From contig JAIOAW010000008.1 in assembly GCA_019873625.1 (NCBI GenBank), positions 1 to 64,000 of the forward strand: a stretch of 64,000 nt of DNA, in the 5' to 3' direction. The notes under the pieces are model-generated. The model was not told where the DNA came from. It saw only the letters and a list, made by a program, of their open reading frames with translations, and searched no databases. The stretch comes from Chloroflexota bacterium. Lineage in GTDB: Bacteria; Chloroflexota; Anaerolineae; UBA1429. The translations under genes were made by a program, and so were the position numbers. Of the stretch, positions 58,828 through 64,000 are shown piece by piece (positions within the stretch are counted from its first letter, which is position 1; each line of letters starts with the position of its first letter).

Positions 58828-59643
58828 CTACGATAACCCCCACAGCCAAAGAGGATGCGCCCCGAAACCGAACATCAAGCGCGCCCACAAAAAAAGGGCC
58901 ACGATGCCTACCACCATGCCGAGCACGGCCCAATCCACAAGGCGCAAGCGGAGCTGCCGCAAATAGGTGCGCCGCCTCCGCGCCCCCAGGGCGCGCGCTT
59001 CCAGGGCATAGGCCAGGTTCTGCGCCGTGCGCAGGGCATAGATGAGCATCGCTACCGTGATGGGGATGTAATTGCGCGCCCGCCGCACCAAGCCGCCGCG
59101 CGAGAGGTCCAAAGCGCGGGCCTGCTGGGCCTCGGAGATCATACGGAAGGCGCTCGCCATAGTGGGCAAATAGCGGAGCGCCATCGTGAGCATCAACCCC
59201 CAAGAGAAGGGCACCCCCAGCGCCACAAGGCCCAGCATAAGGCTGGCCTGGTCGGTGGTAAAAAGCCAGGCAAAGATGATGAGCGCGAGGAGGGCGATGC
59301 GCAGGGCCATGGCCACGGCCTCGGCCAAGTTGGCCGGCGTTATGGAGATGACCCACCAGGTAAACCACGGTTCGCCCTCGCCACGGTAAACGAGCACCCA
59401 TAGGAGGGCGATCATCGCCATAGGGAAGGCTGCCACACGCCAAACCCAGGCGATCCGCCCACGGCTGAGGCGCGCGCTCCACAGGATGGCCTGCACCGAC
59501 GCCACCCCTATGAGGATGAGCCACACGTTGCGCGTGAAAAAGACGGCCAAACAGCCCAGGCAGGCGCCGAACATCTTGATGCGAGGGTCCAAGCGGTGGA
59601 GCCAAGAGCGGCCGGGCTGGTACAGGTCATATGCAGTGCTCAT
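58828..59643 (-). CDS. ecfT: ECF transporter transmembrane component T
   Basis: 271 residues from MSTAYDLYQPGRSWLHRLDP behind GGAGACCT. Hydrophobic helices are followed by the CbiQ/EcfT coupling motifs SEAQQARALDLSRGG (near residue 172) and ALEARALGARRRRTY (near residue 223), the Ala-Arg-Ala type motifs that contact the ATPases. It joins the substrate-binding S protein to the two ATPases. The start overlaps the upstream ATPase stop by four bases. Confidence 0.92.
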   Translation of the reverse strand: MSTAYDLYQPGRSWLHRLDPRIKMFGACLGCLAVFFTRNVWLILIGVASVQAILWSARLSRGRIAWVWRVAAFPMAMIALLWVLVYRGEGEPWFTWWVISITPANLAEAVAMALRIALLALIIFAWLFTTDQASLMLGLVALGVPFSWGLMLTMALRYLPTMASAFRMISEAQQARALDLSRGGLVRRARNYIPITVAMLIYALRTAQNLAYALEARALGARRRRTYLRQLRLRLVDWAVLGMVVGIVALFLWARLMFGFGAHPLWLWGLS

Positions 59644-60500
59644 AGGTCTCCTGCCCCGCTGCGCCGTGCGCGTTCTAGGGCCTCGCCGTAGGCCGTGCAG
59701 AAATCCCCCACCGTCAGGCACCCCGGCCTCACACCGAGGTCGCGCAAGCGCTGGGCCAACTGGGTTACTTGGGGAGGGGCGATTTGCGCGCGCGCCAAGG
59801 CCTCCGCCTCCGCCATAATCTGGCGCGTTTCGCCGTAGGCGAGGACGCGCCCCTCGTGCATCACGAGCGTCTCTGAGGAGTATTCGGCCACCCACTGCAT
59901 ATCGTGCGTCACCAAAAGGATGGTGTGCCCTTGGGCGTTCAGGTGCGCCATACGATCCAAAAGGTCGCGGGCGCTCCGGCGATCCAGCCCGGCCGTGGGT
60001 TCATCGAGCACAAAGACTTGCGGGCGCATCGCATAGACGGCTGCTGTGCAGATGACGCGCCGCAGCCCGAAACTGAGCACGGCCGGGGGCAATTCCGCAT
60101 AAGGGCCAAGGCCAAAGGCCTCCAGCGCCTCTTGGGTGCGCTCTGCCACCTCCGAGGGCGCCAACCCCAAGTTGCGCAGGCCGAAGGCGATCTCCTCGCG
60201 CGTGGTGGCGCAAAAGATCTGATGATCCGGGTTTTGGAAGACGTACCCCACCGTGCGGGCGAGTTCCCCCACCGTGGCCGTAGAGGTATCGCGCTCGAAT
60301 ACCCAGACGTGCCCCGAGGTGGGCCGTAGGAGGCCGTTGAAATGCTTAACGAGGGTCGTCTTGCCGGAGCCGTTTTGCCCGATGATGGCGAGAAAGGTCC
60401 CCTCGGCGATGGCCACATCTACGCCGTTCAGCGCGGGAATCTCGCCGTTGTAATGGTAATGCAGGGCCTCAGTGCGGAGCGCAATGCGGCGGGCGGCCAT
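59640..60500 (-). CDS. ecfA2: ECF transporter ATPase (EcfA2-like)
   Basis: 286 residues. Walker A IGQNGSGKTTLVKHFNG near residue 38, Q-loop FQNPDHQIFCATTREEI, Walker B QVFVLDEPTAGLDRRS near residue 160 and the switch His in LLVTHDMQWV. The ABC signature reads LSFGLRRVICTAA rather than LSGGQKQRVAIA, an unusual form in which the usual Gly-Gly-Gln is lost; the paired ATPase keeps LSGGQ. The heterodimer hydrolyses ATP to drive vitamin uptake. The C-terminus extends about 50 residues past the ATPase core, with LAQRLRDLGVRPGCLTV-type regulatory sequence. Confidence 0.92.
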   Translation of the reverse strand: MAARRIALRTEALHYHYNGEIPALNGVDVAIAEGTFLAIIGQNGSGKTTLVKHFNGLLRPTSGHVWVFERDTSTATVGELARTVGYVFQNPDHQIFCATTREEIAFGLRNLGLAPSEVAERTQEALEAFGLGPYAELPPAVLSFGLRRVICTAAVYAMRPQVFVLDEPTAGLDRRSARDLLDRMAHLNAQGHTILLVTHDMQWVAEYSSETLVMHEGRVLAYGETRQIMAEAEALARAQIAPPQVTQLAQRLRDLGVRPGCLTVGDFCTAYGEALERARRSGAGDL

Positions 60501-61378
60501 CAGGAGCGCCTCCCTTGGGCGGCCAAAAGGTCGCGCCGGAGGGCGGATTCCGCCTCGTTCAGGCGCGTGAAGCGGTAGGCCGTGCCCCAGCGGCGGTTGA
60601 GCGCCTCCGCCACCTGGGTCACTTGGGGGGCGGCCAGGCCGGCCTGCTCTAAGGCGCCTTTTTGCATAAAGACGGTTCCCGGCGCCCCATCACAGAGGAT
60701 GCGCCCCTCGGCCATAATGGCCACGCGGTCGGCGAACTCGGCGACGTGTTCTGCATCTTGGCTGACCCAAACGATGGTCATCTGCCGCCGGCGGCAGAGG
60801 TTTTCGATGACGCTCAGAACCTCCGCCTGGCCGATGGGGTCAAGGCCGGCCGTCGGCTCGTCTAAAATGAGCACCTCGGGGAGCATAGCCAGGGCCGCCG
60901 CGATGGCCACACGCTGCTTCTGCCCGCCCGAAAGTTGCCAAGGGGCGCGGTCTCGGTAAGGGGTCATACCCACCACATCGAGCGCCCAGGCGACGCGTTC
61001 GGCGATCTCTCCGGGCGGGAGGGCGAGGTTTTCTGGCCCAAAGGCCACCTCCGCCTCCACCGTGGAGGTAAAGAGTTGGCTTTCGGCATCTTGAAAGACG
61101 AAGCCCACCTCGGCGGCGAGTTCCGCCACGGGCACGGTGCGCGGATCTTTGCCGAGCACCTCCACCCGCCCACGGATGACGCCCCCCGTGGCCTGGGGCA
61201 CCAGGCCGTTCAGGGCCAGGCAGAGGGTCGTCTTCCCCACGCCGGTCGGCCCCATAAGCGCTAGGAACTCGCCGCGTTCTACGGTGAGGTTCACGCCGCG
61301 CAAAACGGGCACCTCCCCCCACCCAGGGATGGGTGGCGGGTAGGCATAGTGCAATTCCTCCACGCGGATGATGCTCAA
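60500..61378 (-). CDS. ecfA1: ECF transporter ATPase (EcfA1-like)
   Basis: 292 residues. Walker A MGPTGVGKTTLCLALNG near residue 41, Q-loop FQDAESQLFTSTVEAEV, canonical signature LSGGQKQRVAIAAALAML, Walker B VLILDEPTAGLDPIG near residue 170; the switch position shows VWVSQDAEHVAEF, with Gln where His is common. It forms the heterodimer with the next ATPase. Its C-terminal tail (GLAAPQVTQVAEALNRR) repeats the ApQVTQLA pattern of its partner. The stop codon and next start share one base (60500). Confidence 0.92.
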   Translation of the reverse strand: MSIIRVEELHYAYPPPIPGWGEVPVLRGVNLTVERGEFLALMGPTGVGKTTLCLALNGLVPQATGGVIRGRVEVLGKDPRTVPVAELAAEVGFVFQDAESQLFTSTVEAEVAFGPENLALPPGEIAERVAWALDVVGMTPYRDRAPWQLSGGQKQRVAIAAALAMLPEVLILDEPTAGLDPIGQAEVLSVIENLCRRRQMTIVWVSQDAEHVAEFADRVAIMAEGRILCDGAPGTVFMQKGALEQAGLAAPQVTQVAEALNRRWGTAYRFTRLNEAESALRRDLLAAQGRRS

Positions 61379-61416
61379 AAGGCTCCCCTGCCTCCTCCGA
61401 ACCGAGATGGGGAGGA

Positions 61417-61950
61417 TTACTTTTCCTCTCGCCAGGTGGGGCGCTCACCCAGGCGCACGATGGGCGGGTAGGCGCTCCGCACCGCGTAAAAGAGCGGGAT
61501 GCCCACCACCGCGCCGACGGCGCTTTGCAGGAGGTTGGCCGGCACCTCTGCCACGGCCGGCCCCCACCCCGTGAGCACTAGGCCCTCGCCCAAGAAATAG
61601 ACGGCTACCATCACCAGGCCGCCGGCCAGCCAGGCCAAGAGGAGGCCGGGCAACCTCCGCCCGCGCCCCAAGAGGCCCGCCACCAGGCCCTCCAACCCGT
61701 GGGCGAAAAGGGTGAGGATGGCCCACTGCGGGTAGCCGCCGACGACATCGGCGATGGCCGCGCCCACCCCGCCGGAGACCAACCCAATCCACGGGCCAAA
61801 GGTGAAGGCGCTAAAATTGATGGCCACGCTGGAAAAGTTGAAATATCCCTGGGTGGCGGGGATGGGAATGCGCACGAGCAGGGTAAACACCGTCGTGACC
61901 GCGATCATCATGGCGCCAATAGCGACCAGAAATGGCGTTGAGCGTTTCAT
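61417..61950 (-). CDS. ECF transporter substrate-binding component S
   Basis: 177 residues with five or six hydrophobic helices. RIPIPATQGYFNFSSVAINFSAF (near residue 27) and GLVSGGVGAAIADVVGGYPQW are typical of S components of the HmpT/QueT-like group, and it starts behind GGAGGGCCTG. S proteins bind a vitamin or its precursor (thiamine and queuosine precursors, riboflavin, hydroxymethylpyrimidine). The exact vitamin cannot be told. With the two ATPases and T downstream it makes a complete group-I ECF importer. The upstream gap shows no riboswitch that I can recognise. Confidence 0.87.
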   Translation of the reverse strand: MKRSTPFLVAIGAMMIAVTTVFTLLVRIPIPATQGYFNFSSVAINFSAFTFGPWIGLVSGGVGAAIADVVGGYPQWAILTLFAHGLEGLVAGLLGRGRRLPGLLLAWLAGGLVMVAVYFLGEGLVLTGWGPAVAEVPANLLQSAVGAVVGIPLFYAVRSAYPPIVRLGERPTWREEK

Positions 61951-61977
61951 CAGGCCCTCCCTATTCTAAGCGGCTCG

Positions 61978-61999
61978 ACGCAGGCTGGGGGCCTGCGTC
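61978..61999 (-). terminator. Hairpin downstream of mazG
   Basis: GACGCAGGC (61978-61986) pairs with GCCTGCGTC (61991-61999) around four bases, between the mazG stop and the S-component start. It lacks a T-run on either strand, so it may attenuate rather than end transcription. Confidence 0.5.
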
Positions 62000-62032
62000 G
62001 GCATACGGCATAACCCCCGGTTGCGCGTGGCG

Positions 62033-63478
62033 TTACGCCTCGCCTTTGGCCGCTTCCCAAAGGGCGTCCATCTCCGCGAGAGACATCTCCTCCAGCGCGC
62101 GCCCCATTTCGGCGGCGCGGCGCTCCAGCGCCATAAAGCGCTGGGTAAAGCGCCCGCAAGCCTCTCGCAGGGCGCTCTCGGCGTCTATCTCATACCAGCG
62201 GGCCAGGTTCACCAGGCTAAAGAGGATATCGCCCATCTCGGCGGCGCGCTCTGGGGCGCTCTCGGCGCGGCGGAATTCCTCCAACTCTTCGCGCACCTTG
62301 TCGAGCACCGGCTCGGCGGCGGGCCAATCGAACCCGACGCGCGCTACGCGCCGCTGAATCTCCATCGCCTGCGAAAGGGCCGGCAGGGCCTTGTTCAAGC
62401 CCGAAAGCATCGAGGTAAAGGCCTCGCCCTTCTCTTCTCGCTTGATTTGTTCCCAATTGCGCAGCACCTCCTCGGCCCCGCTCACCGTCGAGCCGCCAAA
62501 GACGTGCGGATGCCGGCGCACCAATTTGGCGATGGCATCGGCGGCGCTATCCACCAGTTTGAAATCGCCCTCCTCGGTGGCGATTTGCGCGTGGAGCAGC
62601 ACTTGCAGGAGGAGGTCCCCCAGTTCCTCGCGGAGCATCGTCATATCGTCGGCATCCAAGGCGGCCAGCACCTCGTAGGTCTCCTCCAGCAAATAGGGGC
62701 GGAGGGATTGATGCGTCTGGGCGCGATCCCACGGGCAGCCATCCGGCGCGCGCAAGTGGGCCACCACATCTTGGTAACTGGCCAGCGACCCCCTGCGCGC
62801 CAAGGGAGGGATATAGAGGGAGGTGAGGTGGTCGAGATCCTCCTGCCGATCCAGGGCGTAAAGGGGGATCGAGCGCACCGTCTGGCCCTCAAGGCCGGCC
62901 GCGCGCACCAGCGTCACAGGGTGATCGTCATGGTAAAGGTTCATCAGGGTCATCTTGAGGTCGGCGGCCAAGGTGCGGCTGTACACCTGGGCCACAAGGG
63001 CCGGCACGTCGGGGTCGAGGTTCGGATGGTAGCGGGCGGCGAGCACCGTCGCATCGCAAATCTGTAAGCCGTCGAGGGCGTCTATCCCCAGGGCGGCGAG
63101 GGCTGGCTCGAGGAAACTCAACCCGGCCACCAGCCGCACCGGGAGGCCCTTTTCCCTCGCCCGCTCGAGGATGAGGCGCACCGACGTCTCTCCCACCAAG
63201 GGGTGCCCTGGCACGGCGTAGCACACGCCCTCCGGCCGTTCGCCCAGGGTTACAATCCGCCGGGCGATCTCGGCATACACGGCGTCGAACGTCTCCAAAG
63301 ACTCGTACAGATCGTCGAAAGAATGGTAGTCCGGCCCTTTGGGGAGGCCCTCCACCGTGGGGTGGCGTGCCGTGCGCAGGTAGACCTCTTTGGCGCTTTC
63401 CAAAAGGCGCCAGGCTTCTCGGGTTAGATGGTCTGGGTTGCCCGGCCCCAGGCCAATGATCGTAATCCCAGCGGACAT
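62033..63478 (-). CDS. mazG: MazG-type nucleotide pyrophosphohydrolase fused to tetrapyrrole-methylase domain (YabN-like)
   Basis: 481 residues from MSAGITIIGLGPGNPDHLT behind GGAAGGAGCACGT. Residues 1-220 are a SAM-dependent tetrapyrrole-methylase fold (GLGPGNPD, VCYAVPGHPLVGE) that in this fusion is normally not catalytic. The C-terminal half holds two MazG modules, each with its metal-binding EExxD-type helices (EETYEVLAALD, REELGDLLLQVLLHAQ near residue 285 and REELEEFRRAE, AAEMGDILFSLVNLARW near residue 420). It hydrolyses NTPs to NMP and pyrophosphate, clearing damaged or excess nucleotides. The promoter is at 63506-63533. Confidence 0.93.
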   Translation of the reverse strand: MSAGITIIGLGPGNPDHLTREAWRLLESAKEVYLRTARHPTVEGLPKGPDYHSFDDLYESLETFDAVYAEIARRIVTLGERPEGVCYAVPGHPLVGETSVRLILERAREKGLPVRLVAGLSFLEPALAALGIDALDGLQICDATVLAARYHPNLDPDVPALVAQVYSRTLAADLKMTLMNLYHDDHPVTLVRAAGLEGQTVRSIPLYALDRQEDLDHLTSLYIPPLARRGSLASYQDVVAHLRAPDGCPWDRAQTHQSLRPYLLEETYEVLAALDADDMTMLREELGDLLLQVLLHAQIATEEGDFKLVDSAADAIAKLVRRHPHVFGGSTVSGAEEVLRNWEQIKREEKGEAFTSMLSGLNKALPALSQAMEIQRRVARVGFDWPAAEPVLDKVREELEEFRRAESAPERAAEMGDILFSLVNLARWYEIDAESALREACGRFTQRFMALERRAAEMGRALEEMSLAEMDALWEAAKGEA

Positions 63479-63505
63479 ACGTGCTCCTTCCAGGGGGATA
63501 CGTGC

Positions 63506-63533
63506 ATTATAGGCCATTTGCTGGGGGCCTCAA
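63506..63533 (-). promoter_or_regulatory. mazG promoter
   Basis: Reverse strand TTGAGG (63533-63528), 16 bases, perfect TATAAT (63511-63506), 27 bases before the mazG start. Confidence 0.75.
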
Positions 63534-63581
63534 AGGTTCCTCCTTGAGCGGCCCTTATTGGCGGGCCGGGAGGGTGTTTGG

Positions 63582-63735
63582 CCCTCACCCGCGCTAGCGC
63601 AGGAGAGGGCTAGGGTGGGGGGAGCGCGAGGCACCTGCCTCGCGGGGGAGGCCTCCCTATGGCCCAACAAGGGGGTTCCCTGGTGTGCGGGTAAGGCGCC
63701 TTGCGGCGCGTGCGGGCCGGGAGGCCCGCGCTCCG
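63582..63735. repeat. Degenerate composite palindromic repeats
   Basis: The 353-base gap 63518-63870 holds a decayed type A element (63582-63620, with GCGCTAGCGC at its centre and GGAGAGGGCTAGGGTG), a GCGAGGCACCTGCCTCGC stem (63625-63645), and a type C element GCGTGCGGGCC/GGCCCGCGC (63709-63731). They lie between the divergent mazG and aminotransferase promoters and resemble the 8716-8884 cluster. Confidence 0.65.
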
Positions 63736-63764
63736 GATGACCCTCTCGAGAGAAACGCTTCGAG

Positions 63765-63793
63765 TTGACACGGCGGCTTCGCTTGCCTATAGT
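63765..63793 (+). promoter_or_regulatory. Promoter of the aminotransferase gene
   Basis: TTGACA (63765-63770), 17 bases, TATAGT (63788-63793), 77 bases upstream of the ATG. Consensus -35 and spacing make it one of the better promoters in the window. Confidence 0.78.
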
Positions 63794-63870
63794 GTGCGCC
63801 ATCCTATCAGGTGCCGCGCAATGGGGCGGGGGAATTCCCCTCGCCTTTTTTCATCATAAGGAGGCCTCCA

Positions 63871-64000
63871 ATGGGCGTCGCGTGGGATACTCTCTATGCC
63901 AAACGGCTGCGGTGGATGACCACCTCCGTCATCCGCGAGATTCTCAAAGTAGCCCAATCGCCTGACGTCATCTCGATGGCGGGCGGCTGGCCCGATGCGG
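63871..64000 (+). CDS. PLP-dependent aminotransferase, N-terminal part
   Basis: The gene starts at ATG after AAGGAGGCCTCCA and runs off the right edge; 43 codons are visible. The sequence MGVAWDTLYAKRLRWMTT then VIREILKVAQSPDVISMAGG matches the start of class I/II aminotransferases of the LysN/2-aminoadipate or MocR-like group (typically xxxREILKLxxxPxIISFAGGxP). Substrate unknown from this fragment. It is divergent from mazG with its own strong promoter. Confidence 0.78.
   Translation, partial: MGVAWDTLYAKRLRWMTTSVIREILKVAQSPDVISMAGGWPDA

Overview
The window is about 64 kb of GC-rich bacterial chromosome, densely coded, with AGGAGG-type ribosome binding sites, sigma70-like promoters and many ATGA start/stop overlaps. 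The gene content points to an anaerobic or facultative heterotroph: a tungsten-type aldehyde ferredoxin oxidoreductase, a glycyl-radical enzyme with an unlinked activase, a full hydrogenase-maturation set and many glycan and sugar-acid genes. The gene style (anti-sigma factor with a Pro/Thr-rich tail, pyrroloquinoline-type propeller lipoprotein beside yidC, a GAAC-N4-GTTC LexA-type box) would fit an Anaerolineae-like Chloroflexota. That assignment is inference; no rRNA or tRNA gene was seen to test it.

Layout. 1-6711: end of gatA, then a forward run of small-molecule enzymes (nucleotidyltransferase, alanine dehydrogenase, lipoprotein, glycerol kinase, 2-hydroxyacid dehydrogenase, D-threonine-aldolase-like enzyme). 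6832-8706: aldehyde ferredoxin oxidoreductase. 8707-9811: palindromic repeats and an AT-richer DUF3800 gene. 9941-12654: DUF438/hemerythrin/PAS sensor, a small membrane protein and an alpha-L-fucosidase. 12766-21726: hypABFCDE followed by an MFS transporter, a LarC lacking its second domain and a tRNA-queuosine mannosyltransferase homologue, all one strand and tightly packed. 21871-25700: sugar isomerase, aconitase, isocitrate dehydrogenase. 25757-28837: sulfatase with a palindrome in its promoter, divergent from an ECF sigma/anti-sigma pair. 28895-29857: glycyl-radical activase behind a LacI-like operator.

29974-36239 (reverse) is the conserved chromosome-origin-type cluster rpmH-rnpA-yidD-[propeller lipoprotein]-yidC-jag-[PfkB kinase]-parA-parB, but dnaA is not beside it. 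36361-48648 holds an oxidoreductase, a MoxR ATPase, a pilin-like small protein, a triple-S1 RNA-binding protein, FtsK, the glycyl-radical enzyme, an FGGY kinase and an aminoglycoside-nucleotidyltransferase/MFS pair. 49031-52972: GH42-like galactosidase and a B12-radical SAM enzyme, separated by REPIN-like repeats. 53319-56148 is the most unusual piece: four coupled genes (zinc-knuckle protein, intact large terminase, sigma-like factor, small protein) behind a promoter whose start site is covered by a perfect LexA-type box, with no capsid, tail, portal or integrase genes. 56186-64000: mannonate dehydratase, GH105 hydrolase, chagasin-like inhibitor, a complete ECF vitamin transporter, MazG and the start of an aminotransferase.

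No transposase, CRISPR array, tRNA or rRNA was recognised. Palindromic repeats of three types occupy most of the larger gaps.
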